A DNA stretch of 64,000 nt, taken from JAVVHH01 sp963848035 (lineage in GTDB: Bacteria; Pseudomonadota; Alphaproteobacteria; Acetobacterales; Acetobacteraceae). How positions within the stretch are numbered: position 1 is the first letter of the stretch; each line of letters begins with the position of its first letter. The notes under the pieces are model-generated. The model searched no databases, was not told the DNA's origin, and saw nothing but the letters and a program-made list of their open reading frames with translations. Location of the stretch: NCBI GenBank assembly GCA_963848035.1, contig CAWKCD010000001.1, forward strand, positions 3,844,001-3,908,000, read 5' to 3'. This document shows positions 8,018 to 15,636 of the stretch, piece by piece. The position numbers and the translations under genes are program-made.

Positions 8018-9748
8018 TCATTTCGGACCCAGGGTCACGGCGGCCAGGGCGAGCAGGGCCAGGGCCAATATCAGGGAGATGGCTTGCCAGAAGCGGACGG
8101 GGTCGCGTTGGGCGAGGGGGCGGCTGGACGTGGCGAGGCTGGGATTGGGGTGGCGCAGGTCTTGGGCGAAGTCGGCCGCGGAAGGAGGGCGTTCGGCGGG
8201 GTTCGGACTCAGGGCTTTGGCGAGGGCGGCGTCGACCCACGCGGGGATGGCAGGGTTTTGGAGGCGGACGGGGCGGTAGGTCAGGCGCCGCAGGTCCCTC
8301 GGCGTTTTCAGGCGTGCGGGCAGCGCGCCATAGGGGAGGCGGCCGGCGAGGGCGTGGTAGGCGATCGCGGCTAGGGCGTAGATGTCGGCGGCCGCTGTGG
8401 CTGGGGCGCCGAGGAGGCATTCGGGCGCGCTGTACTGAGCGGTGCCTCGAGGACCCTCTTCCCGATCGGCGAGTTCGGCGATCCCTGCGACGCGGACGGA
8501 GCCGAAATCGATGATCCGGACGGTGTTGGCCGGGTCGATCATGACGTTTTCGGGGCGGAGGTCGCCGTGGACCATCTCGCGGCGGTGAAACGCGTCGAGG
8601 CCGCGGGCAAGTTGGTCCACGATGGCGCGAACCGTTTCCAACGAGGCGGTTGGGTGGTCGCGCATCCATTGCGCCAGGGTTTGGCCTTCGAGGTAGTCGA
8701 ACAGGAGGTAGACGGCGGACCGACCCGGGGCGGGGCGCGGTTTGAGAACGTGGGGCGAGGCGATGCGGCGGGCGACCCATTCCTCGAGCATGAAGTGCCG
8801 GAGGTAGTCGCCGTTGGCGCGGAGATCGATGGAGGGGATCTTCATGACGGCGAGGCCGCCGCCGGGCTCGGCGACGAGGTAGAGGTGACTGCGGGCGCTG
8901 TCGTGCAGCGTCCGCAGGACGCGATGGCCGTCGAGGAAGGCGCCGGGCTCGAGGAGTGGCGCGGGCGGGAGGTCGGCGGCTTCCTCCTGCAGGCGATCGC
9001 GGTCGGCCGCGGGCAGGGTCTCGATGCGGAGGAGTTGGACGGTCCGATCGTCGGTGCTGCCGGCGGCCAGTGCGCGGGCGGCGAGGGTTCTAGCGGCCGT
9101 GTCGAGGTCGACGCCGGGGATAGCGAGTTCGGCGGCGATCGTTTCCGCGGAGAGGTGGTCGTGGATGCCGTCGGTGGTGAGGACGAAGAGGTCGCCGGGC
9201 TCGAGGGGGATGGCTCGGTAGTCGATCTCGACATAGGGGGCGATGCCCAGGGCGCGGGCGAGGTAGGTCTGGTCGGCGCCGATGGCGAGGCGGTGGTCTT
9301 CGGTGAGGCGCTCGAGGGAGCGGCCGGCGAGACGGGAGATGCGAGCGTCGCCGACGTGGAAGAGGTGGGCGACGGTGCCTTTCAGGATCAGCGCGCTGAG
9401 GGTGCAAACGTAGCCGCGGTCGCGGTCCTCGGCGGTGCGTCTGGTTTCGGCATGGAGCCAGGAATTGGCGGCTGCGATCACCCGGCTGGCGGACGTCTTC
9501 ACCGACCAGGAGTCGGGGGTGCAGTAATAGTCGTCGAGCAAGGCGCGGACGGCGATGCCGCTCGCGACACCGCTGACGGTGCTGGTGCTGATGCCGTCGG
9601 CGATGGCGACCGCGATGCCCTTGAGGACGAGGGCGCCGCCGCCGGGTGTGACGGCGCCGTGGAAATCGTCGTTGCGCTGCTTCGCGCCGGGCTCGGAGGC
9701 TTGGCCGATCGAGACGCGAAGGCGCGGTGCCGGGAGGCTCGAGGTCAG
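8018..9748 (-). CDS. Fused PP2C phosphatase - Ser/Thr protein kinase, membrane-anchored
   Basis: A 576-residue bifunctional regulator. The N-terminal 240 or so residues are PP2C-like (ADGISTS, FHVGDAR, TTDGIHDH, STDDRT metal residues). The middle is a Hanks-type kinase with the ATP lysine in AVMKI, catalytic loop VHGDLRPENVM and DFG in RIIDFGS. A single hydrophobic segment near the C-terminus (LILALALLALAAV) would anchor it in the inner membrane. There is no ATG, GTG or TTG at the natural N-terminus; a CTG at 9748-9746 overlaps the channel gene's TGA as CTGA, like the other couplings here, and gives the expected family N-terminus (PAPRLRVSIGQ). Family members sit beside nitrate/nitrite genes, so control of nitrogen-oxyanion uptake is likely. 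Confidence 0.88.
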   Translation of the reverse strand: MTSSLPAPRLRVSIGQASEPGAKQRNDDFHGAVTPGGGALVLKGIAVAIADGISTSTVSGVASGIAVRALLDDYYCTPDSWSVKTSASRVIAAANSWLHAETRRTAEDRDRGYVCTLSALILKGTVAHLFHVGDARISRLAGRSLERLTEDHRLAIGADQTYLARALGIAPYVEIDYRAIPLEPGDLFVLTTDGIHDHLSAETIAAELAIPGVDLDTAARTLAARALAAGSTDDRTVQLLRIETLPAADRDRLQEEAADLPPAPLLEPGAFLDGHRVLRTLHDSARSHLYLVAEPGGGLAVMKIPSIDLRANGDYLRHFMLEEWVARRIASPHVLKPRPAPGRSAVYLLFDYLEGQTLAQWMRDHPTASLETVRAIVDQLARGLDAFHRREMVHGDLRPENVMIDPANTVRIIDFGSVRVAGIAELADREEGPRGTAQYSAPECLLGAPATAAADIYALAAIAYHALAGRLPYGALPARLKTPRDLRRLTYRPVRLQNPAIPAWVDAALAKALSPNPAERPPSAADFAQDLRHPNPSLATSSRPLAQRDPVRFWQAISLILALALLALAAVTLGPK

Positions 9749-10560
9749 CTCAGCACGAGGCGCTTCGGCGCGGTGCGGAGGTGGGTTGAGTAGAGGGTCA
9801 GGCCGGTGAAGCTGAGGCCACCGACGAGATTGCCGAGGACGGTGGGGATCTCGTTCCAGATGAAGTAGTCGAGGATCGAGAAGTGGCCGCCCATGATGAG
9901 GCCGGAGGGGAACAGGAACATGTTCACCACGGAGTGCTCGAAGGTCATGAAGAAGAACACCATGATCGGCATCCACATGGCGATGACCTTGCCGCTGACG
10001 GTCGTGGAGATCATCGCGCCGACGACGCCGGTGGAGACCATCCAGTTGCAGAGCATGCCGCGGATGAAGAGGGTGAGCATCCCGGCGGCGCCGTATTTGG
10101 CATAGCCCAGAGTCCGGGCCTCGCCGATGCCGGCGATGACTTGGCCGACTTTGTCGGGGGGTGTCGAGAAGCCGAAGGTGAAGACGATCGACATGAGGAT
10201 GGCGACGGTGAGGGCGCCCAAGAAGTTGCCGACGAAGGTGAGGCCCCAGTTGCGCAGCACGCCGCCGATGGTGACGCCGGGGCGGCGGTCGATCAGGGCC
10301 AGCGGAGCGAGGACGAAGACGCCGGTGAGCAGGTCGAAGCCGAGGAGATAGAGCATGCAGAAGCCGACGGGGAACAGGGCGGCGCCGATGATGGAGTAGC
10401 CAGTCTGGACGTTGATGGAGACGGCGAAGACGGCGGCGAGTGCCAGGATAGCGCCGGCCATGTAGGCGCGGATGATGGTGTCTCGGGTGGACATGAAGAT
10501 TTTGGACTCACCGGCGTCGACCATCTTGGTCACGAATTCGGATGGGGCGAGATAGGCCAT
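9745..10560 (-). CDS. Formate/nitrite transporter (FNT family)
   Basis: A 271-residue inner-membrane channel with six predicted helices. The conserved pore histidine is in TFEHSVVNMF, and glycine-rich half-helices (GFDLLTGVF, NFLGALT) are visible. FNT proteins pass formate, nitrite or hydrosulfide as pentamers. The ATG at 10560 follows AAGGAT. It is the first gene of a two-gene operon with the phosphatase-kinase, with a 4-base overlap. With cyanase, purine and uracil catabolic genes nearby, nitrite (NirC-like) is the likelier substrate than formate, but sequence alone does not settle this. Confidence 0.9.
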   Translation of the reverse strand: MAYLAPSEFVTKMVDAGESKIFMSTRDTIIRAYMAGAILALAAVFAVSINVQTGYSIIGAALFPVGFCMLYLLGFDLLTGVFVLAPLALIDRRPGVTIGGVLRNWGLTFVGNFLGALTVAILMSIVFTFGFSTPPDKVGQVIAGIGEARTLGYAKYGAAGMLTLFIRGMLCNWMVSTGVVGAMISTTVSGKVIAMWMPIMVFFFMTFEHSVVNMFLFPSGLIMGGHFSILDYFIWNEIPTVLGNLVGGLSFTGLTLYSTHLRTAPKRLVLS

Positions 10561-10746
10561 GGGCGATCCTTGTCACGGAATAGTTAACCGGAGCGAGGCA
10601 AGGTTCATGCCGCGTAATGTTGCTGGCGACGCCGGGCTGATAGCGGCCCGGTGACGCTGAAAGCGGCAGTGGCGTCCAAAATTTATGCTGACCGCAGCAC
10701 CAGGGCGGCGTTGTGCGGCGGAGAGAGGCTCCGGTAGGCTCGGTGG

Positions 10747-12126
10747 ATGCTGCACCACACAAATCTGCGGTTCCGGCTTAACGGCGCGATGGTCGAGGTG
10801 CCGGGAGCGCTGCCGGCCTCGACGACGCTGCTGCATTGGCTGCGCGGACACGCGGGGCTGACCGGGACCAAGGAGGGGTGCGCCGAGGGCGATTGCGGGG
10901 CCTGCACCGTGGTGGTCGAGGAGCGGAACGGGACGCGGACGCCGATCAACGCTTGCTTGGTGATGCTGGGCCAGTTGCATGGTGCGAGCCTGCGCACGGT
11001 CGAGGGGCTGGGAGGCGCGCATCCGGTGCAGCGTTCGTTCGCGGAGGGGAACGCAACGCAGTGCGGGTTCTGCACGCCGGGATTCGTCATGGCAGCCTGG
11101 GCGTACGCAAGCGAGGGCGGCGACGTGCACGAGGCGCTGGCGGGTAATTTGTGCCGGTGCACGGGCTATCGGCCGATCGTCGAGGCGATGGCGGCGCTGG
11201 AGGAGGCAGAGAGCCCGGCGCCCCAGCCAGTGCCGGAGCAGGGGCCGGCGGTGTTCGATTCGGGACGGTGCGTGTTCCATCGGCCGGTGGACGTGGCATC
11301 GCTGCTGGCGCTGCGGGCGGCGCATCCGGAGGCGTGGTTGTTGGCGGGCGGGACGGATCTGGGGCTCGCGGTGGCGGACGGGGGCGCGGGGCCAAGCGTG
11401 GTGATCGGCTTGTCGGGCGTGCCGGACTTGCAGGCGATCGATGTCAGGGCGGACGGGATGTTGGTCGGGGCGGCAGTCTGGTACGCGCGGCTACTGCGTG
11501 CGGTGCGTGAAGCGGGCGGGCTGGGGTTGGGTGGGTTGGCGACGATGCTGGTGCGGCTTGGATCGCGGCAGATCAGGGGGCTGGGGACGCTGGGCGGCAA
11601 TCTGGGAACGGCGTCGCCGATCGGGGACATGCTGCCGCCGTTGCTGGCGTTGGGAGCGACGGTGCGGCTGCGGTCGGCCGAGGACATGCGGGAAATGGGG
11701 GTGGCGGATTTCCTGCTGGGGTATCGCCGCAATGCGCTGGCGGCTGAGGAGGTGATCGAGGCGGTCTGGTTGCCGCGCGTGGCCGACGGGGCGTCGTTGG
11801 TTTGCGAGAAGGTGTCGAAGCGGTTCGATCAGGACATCTCGACTGTTTCCGCTGCGTTCCTGATCGAACCGGGCGGGGCGGCGCGGTTGGCATTCGGGGG
11901 TATGGGGCCGATGGCGGCGCGGGCGACGCGGGCGGAGGCGGCGTTGGGCGGGTCGTGGTCGCAGGCGGCGGTGGAGCGGGCGGCGGAGGCGTTGACCGCG
12001 GATTTCGCGCCGTTGTCGGATTTGCGGGGTACGGCCGGGTATCGCTTGGCGGCGGCGCAGGGATTGCTGCGGCGGGCGTGGTGGCGGTCGGCCGGAGTGG
12101 CGGTCGACCTGCAGGAATTCGCATGA
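10747..12126 (+). CDS. xdhA: Xanthine dehydrogenase small subunit (2Fe-2S/FAD)
   Basis: Electron-transfer subunit of xanthine dehydrogenase, 459 residues. The plant-ferredoxin-type 2Fe-2S cluster is bound by the CAEGDCGAC motif plus an upstream region. The second cluster uses CGFCTPG and the later CRCTGY. The FAD domain follows (LLAGGTDLGLAV, RQIRGLGTLGGNLGTASPIGD), with the family's C-terminal CO-dehydrogenase flavoprotein domain. The stop is in an ATGA overlap with xdhB. XdhAB oxidises hypoxanthine and xanthine to urate in purine breakdown. No xdhC (cofactor-insertion) gene follows in this window. Confidence 0.94.
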   Translation: MLHHTNLRFRLNGAMVEVPGALPASTTLLHWLRGHAGLTGTKEGCAEGDCGACTVVVEERNGTRTPINACLVMLGQLHGASLRTVEGLGGAHPVQRSFAEGNATQCGFCTPGFVMAAWAYASEGGDVHEALAGNLCRCTGYRPIVEAMAALEEAESPAPQPVPEQGPAVFDSGRCVFHRPVDVASLLALRAAHPEAWLLAGGTDLGLAVADGGAGPSVVIGLSGVPDLQAIDVRADGMLVGAAVWYARLLRAVREAGGLGLGGLATMLVRLGSRQIRGLGTLGGNLGTASPIGDMLPPLLALGATVRLRSAEDMREMGVADFLLGYRRNALAAEEVIEAVWLPRVADGASLVCEKVSKRFDQDISTVSAAFLIEPGGAARLAFGGMGPMAARATRAEAALGGSWSQAAVERAAEALTADFAPLSDLRGTAGYRLAAAQGLLRRAWWRSAGVAVDLQEFA

Positions 12127-14411
12127 TGGATGGGTTGCGGGTGGCCGGGCAGGCGCTGGCGCATGACAGCGCGCTGAAGCACTGCACGGGGGCGGCGCGG
12201 TTCCTGGACGACCTGCCGGAACCGCCGGGGATGCTGCATGCGGCGCTGGCGCTTTCGGGTGTGGCGCATGGGCGGTTGGTGGGGCTCGATTTGGCGGCGG
12301 CGCGGGCGGTGCCGGGCGTGGTGGCGGTGTTGGCGGCGGGGGATGTGCCGGGGCGTAACGACATTGCGCCGACCGGGATGGGAGAGGTGCTGTTCGCGGA
12401 GGATGTGGTCGAGCATGCCGGGCAGCCCGTGGCGCTCGTGGTGGCCGCGTCGCGGGAGGCGGCTTTGGCGGGGGCCGAGGCGGTTCGGGCGGCGATCGAG
12501 GCGTTGACGCCGGTGTTGTCGATCGAGGCGGCGTTGGCGGCGGAGCAGTTCGTGCTGCCGCCGATGGTGTTGGCGACGGGGGATGTGGCGGGGGCGATGG
12601 CGGGAGCGCCGCGCCGGGTCTCGGGGACGTTCCGGTGCGGGGGGCAGGAGCACTTCTATCTGGAGGGGCAGATCGCGATCGCGGTGCCGGGGGAGGACCG
12701 GGATCTGGTGATCCATTCGTCGACGCAACATCCGACGGAGGTGCAGCACATCGCGGCGCGGGTGCTGGGGGTGGATCACAACCGGATCACGGTGTCGGTG
12801 CGGCGGATGGGGGGTGGGTTCGGCGGCAAGGAGAGCAATGCGAGCTGGATCGCGGCGGCGGCGGCGATGGCGGCGGTGCAGACTGGGCGGGCGGTGAAGC
12901 TGCGGCTGTCGCGGCGGGCGGATATCGAGGCGACGGGCAAGCGGCATCCGTTTCTGTTCCGGTATGAGGCGGGGTTCGACGAGACGGGGCGGGTGTTGGC
13001 GCTGGATGCGCTGCTGGCGGCGGATGCGGGGCATTCGACCGATCTGTCCGGGGGCGTGATGATGCGGGCGGTGACGCATGCGCTGAATTGTTGCCATGTG
13101 GCGGACGTTCGGGTGCGGGGGGTGGCTTGCAAGACGAATACGGTCAGCAACACGGCGTTCCGCGGGTTCGGCGGGCCGCAGGGGGTGTTGCTGATGGAGG
13201 ATGTGTTGTGCCGGGTGGCTGAGGCGTTGGGGATGACGCTGGAGGCGGTGCGGGCGCGGAATTTCGCCGGTGGTGAGAACGGGGCGGAGACGCCTTACGG
13301 GCAGGCGCTCGAAGGGGATCTGATCCGGCGGGTTTGGGCGGAGGCGGTGCAGGGGTCCGAGTGGGAGCGGCGGCGGGGGGAGATCGATGCGTTCAATGCC
13401 GCGCATCCGTTCCTACGGCGGGGGTTGGGGAGCTTCGTGCTGGCGTTCGGGATCTCGTTCGGGATCCCGCATATGAACCAGGCGGGCGCGCTGGTGCATG
13501 TCTATGGCGACGGGTCCGTGCGGCTGAACCATGGCGGCACCGAGATGGGGCAGGGGCTGTTCATCAAAATCGCGCAGGTGGTGGCCGAGGTGTTCGGCAT
13601 CGGGGTCGATCGGGTGGCGATCACGGCGACGAGCACAGGGGAGGTGCCGAACACGTCGCCGACGGCGGCGTCGACCGGGTCGGATTTGAATGGGTGGGCG
13701 GCCCATGCGGCGGCGAGCGCGGTGCGGGAGCGGATGGCGGGGGTCGCGGCTTCGCGATGGGGGATCGGGGCGGGCGAGGTTGGGTTCGAGGACGGGTTGG
13801 TGGTTCCGGGGCGGCCGGGGGATAATCGGCGGTTCACGTTCGGGGAGTTGGCGGGGATCTGCGTGAAGGAGCGGGTTTCGCTCTCGGCGACGGGGTTCTA
13901 TCGGACGCCGGATCTGCACTGGGACGGGGCGGCGATGCGGGGGCGCCCGTTCTTCTACTTCTCTTATGGAGCGGCGGTGGCGGAAGTGATCGTCGACACG
14001 CTGACCGGGGAGAACCGGGTGTTGCGGGCGGACCTGGTGCAGGATTGCGGGCGGTCGCTGAACCCGGCGATCGATCGCGGGCAGATCGAGGGGGCGTTCG
14101 TGCAGGGGCTGGGGTGGCTGACCTGCGAGGAGCTTTGGTGGGATGGGGTGGGGCGCCTGCGGACGGTGGGGCCGTCGACCTACAAGCTGCCGGGGTCGCG
14201 AGACGTGCCGCCGGTGATGAACGTGCGGATGCTGGCGGATCAGCCGAACCGGGCGCCGACGATCTTCCGGTCCAAGGCCGTAGGGGAGCCGCCGCTGATG
14301 CTGGCGACGGCGGTTTGGAATGCGCTGAAGGACGCGGTGGGGACGACGGATCTGGATTTGCCGGCGACGGCGGAGCGGGTGTTGGCGGCAGTCAACGCAA
14401 GACGCGGGTAA
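12123..14411 (+). CDS. xdhB: Xanthine dehydrogenase large subunit (molybdopterin)
   Basis: Catalytic molybdopterin subunit, 762 residues, starting at the ATG of the ATGA overlap with xdhA. Cofactor-binding and active-site motifs are present: QEHFYLEGQ, RMGGGFGGKES, AFRGFGGPQG, GGTEMGQGLF and KAVGEPPLML, the last with the catalytic glutamate. Length and motif order match bacterial XdhB, not aldehyde oxidases. With guanine deaminase at 15.2 kb, guanine could be taken to urate by genes in this window. The Mo cofactor should come from elsewhere; a tungstate/molybdate-type binding protein lies at 56.8 kb. Confidence 0.94.
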   Translation: MMDGLRVAGQALAHDSALKHCTGAARFLDDLPEPPGMLHAALALSGVAHGRLVGLDLAAARAVPGVVAVLAAGDVPGRNDIAPTGMGEVLFAEDVVEHAGQPVALVVAASREAALAGAEAVRAAIEALTPVLSIEAALAAEQFVLPPMVLATGDVAGAMAGAPRRVSGTFRCGGQEHFYLEGQIAIAVPGEDRDLVIHSSTQHPTEVQHIAARVLGVDHNRITVSVRRMGGGFGGKESNASWIAAAAAMAAVQTGRAVKLRLSRRADIEATGKRHPFLFRYEAGFDETGRVLALDALLAADAGHSTDLSGGVMMRAVTHALNCCHVADVRVRGVACKTNTVSNTAFRGFGGPQGVLLMEDVLCRVAEALGMTLEAVRARNFAGGENGAETPYGQALEGDLIRRVWAEAVQGSEWERRRGEIDAFNAAHPFLRRGLGSFVLAFGISFGIPHMNQAGALVHVYGDGSVRLNHGGTEMGQGLFIKIAQVVAEVFGIGVDRVAITATSTGEVPNTSPTAASTGSDLNGWAAHAAASAVRERMAGVAASRWGIGAGEVGFEDGLVVPGRPGDNRRFTFGELAGICVKERVSLSATGFYRTPDLHWDGAAMRGRPFFYFSYGAAVAEVIVDTLTGENRVLRADLVQDCGRSLNPAIDRGQIEGAFVQGLGWLTCEELWWDGVGRLRTVGPSTYKLPGSRDVPPVMNVRMLADQPNRAPTIFRSKAVGEPPLMLATAVWNALKDAVGTTDLDLPATAERVLAAVNARRG

Positions 14412-14412
14412 G

Positions 14413-14766
14413 TCAGAGTTCGATCGTTGCGGTCAGCCTGTCGGCGGTCGTGCGGACGTCGCCATGGGAACGGTCGATCAAGCCGGCCAATTCGAGCGCG
14501 CTGACATCGGCCTGCACGCGGCGGAGATGGCGACCGATGTGGCGGGCGAGCGCGGAGACGGATGGCTCGCGCTGGGTGTGCAAGTGCCGCAGCAGCCGGT
14601 ATCGTTCGCGCGTCAGAACGGAAGATAGCCCGTCCCAGCTTTCGAAGGCGAGCACCCGGTCCGGCTCGACGTTCTCGCCGCGTTCGGCTCGTTGCCATGC
14701 CGTGCGGAATGCTTCGAGGTCGTCGCTGAGGCTGCCGCCGACGAGGACTTTCACTGTTTCAGTCAT
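14413..14766 (-). CDS. HTH antitoxin (TumA-like, HVO_A0114/MarR-like family)
   Basis: A 117-residue protein with a winged-helix DNA-binding domain in its C-terminal two thirds (LTRERYRLLRHLHTQ, SVSALARHIGR, VSALELAGLIDR). It begins at ATG 14766, overlapping the last codons of the TumE-like gene by 8 bases. This partner family is the antitoxin of TumE modules in the annotations I know, and is expected to neutralise the toxin and repress the shared promoter. It ends one base from the convergent xdhB stop. The identity rests on family resemblance and the neighbour. Confidence 0.75.
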   Translation of the reverse strand: MTETVKVLVGGSLSDDLEAFRTAWQRAERGENVEPDRVLAFESWDGLSSVLTRERYRLLRHLHTQREPSVSALARHIGRHLRRVQADVSALELAGLIDRSHGDVRTTADRLTATIEL

Positions 14767-15076
14767 TCTTGCCCTCCGCTGCCCGCAACGCCGCAACATC
14801 GGCTGCGAAATCCGCCAGGAGTTTGTCGAGATCCTGGAAGACATATCGCTCTTCGATTGCGTCGCGATGTCGATGATCGCCCTTTCCACGCTCGTTGTCG
14901 TAGGCGATCACTCGACGACCGGGATACCCGTAGAAGAGCGAGTATTTGAACGGGTGTGCCGAACCAGGAACAGGCGGCCCGGGCAGCAACCATAATTTGA
15001 GTTCAGCGATGGCCCCGTCGTCGAAGTAGCGCTTCCGATGCACGAGCAGGCGCGCCGTGGTCCGCAAACGACGCAT
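14759..15076 (-). CDS. TumE-family toxin (DUF6516)
   Basis: A 105-residue protein with the TumE/DUF6516 signature: RYFDDGAIAELKLW, HPFKYSLFYGYPG, YDNERGKGDHRH, ERYVFQDLDKLLADF. The conserved His/Asp/Glu-rich segment suggests a nuclease-like active site, but the target is not known to me. It is followed by the HTH antitoxin with an 8-base overlap, toxin first. GAGGAG lies only one base before the ATG at 15076, so a TTG at 15067 may be the true start. A promoter and symmetric dyad sit directly upstream. The pair probably stabilises this locus or responds to stress or phage. Confidence 0.78.
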   Translation of the reverse strand: MRRLRTTARLLVHRKRYFDDGAIAELKLWLLPGPPVPGSAHPFKYSLFYGYPGRRVIAYDNERGKGDHRHRDAIEERYVFQDLDKLLADFAADVAALRAAEGKND

Positions 15077-15093
15077 GCTCCTCGTGAACGCTT

Positions 15094-15148
15094 ATCATGG
15101 CAAATCGGGCCTACGACGTCAATTGTCCTATGACAATCGGAGACGTAG
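15094..15148 (-). promoter_or_regulatory. Promoter with overlapping bipartite dyad operator for tumE/tumA
   Basis: On the minus strand, TTGACG (15122-15117) and CATGAT (15099-15094) form a -35/-10 pair with a 17-base spacer, ending about 17 bases before the TumE start. Overlapping the -35 is a symmetric dyad centred at 15129.5: CTACG-N6-ATTGTC-N4-GACAAT-N6-CGTAG (15111-15148). Both arm pairs share exactly the same centre. This is the layout of an autorepressed toxin-antitoxin promoter. Confidence 0.6.
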
Positions 15149-15150
15149 CG

Positions 15151-15636
15151 TCAATAAGCGGTCCGTTGCGCATGGCGGAGCCAGGTCTCGAAGGGGCCGA
15201 CGGCTTCTTCGGGGAGGAGGCGGCGGATCGGGGTGGCGCGTTCTTCGATGGGGAGTGCGAACTCGTCGTAGAGGACGGCGTCGTCGAAGCCGACGCGGGC
15301 GGCGTCGTGGCGGGTGGCGGCGTAGAAGATCTTGTCCAGGCGGGCCCAGTGCAGCGCGCCGAGGCACATCGGGCAGGGTTCGCAGCTGCTGTAGATCTCG
15401 CAGCCGCGGAGGTCGAAGCGGCCAAAGGCGGAGCAGGCGTTGCGGACGGCGACGATCTCGGCGTGGGCGGTCGGGTCGTTCCACACGGTGACGCGGTTGG
15501 TGCCCTCGGCGACGACCTGGCCGTCGCGGACGATGACGGCGCCGAAGGGACCGCCGCCGCTTTCGACGGAATCGCAGGCGAGCGAGAGGGCGCGGCGCAT
15601 CAGCAGGTGGCTCGGCGTCTGGATGATCTCAGACAT
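15151..15636 (-). CDS. Guanine deaminase (cytidine-deaminase fold)
   Basis: A 161-residue Zn-dependent nucleobase deaminase. It has the HAE catalytic motif (TAHAEIVAVRNAC) and PCxxC zinc ligands (SCEPCPMCLGALHWA). The region around YAATRHDAARVGFDD strongly resembles Bacillus GuaD rather than tRNA-adenosine deaminase. It would convert guanine to xanthine, which xdhAB then oxidises. The ATG at 15636 overlaps the hydantoinase stop by 8 bases, so it is the last gene of the BtpA-hydantoinase-deaminase operon. Activity on another purine or pyrimidine is possible. Confidence 0.85.
   Translation of the reverse strand: MSEIIQTPSHLLMRRALSLACDSVESGGGPFGAVIVRDGQVVAEGTNRVTVWNDPTAHAEIVAVRNACSAFGRFDLRGCEIYSSCEPCPMCLGALHWARLDKIFYAATRHDAARVGFDDAVLYDEFALPIEERATPIRRLLPEEAVGPFETWLRHAQRTAY

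Noticed and set aside
10561..10746. Molybdenum-cofactor or purine riboswitch before xdhA
   Set aside because: The 186-base divergent gap shows no conserved helical pattern I could recognise; nothing specific could be supported.
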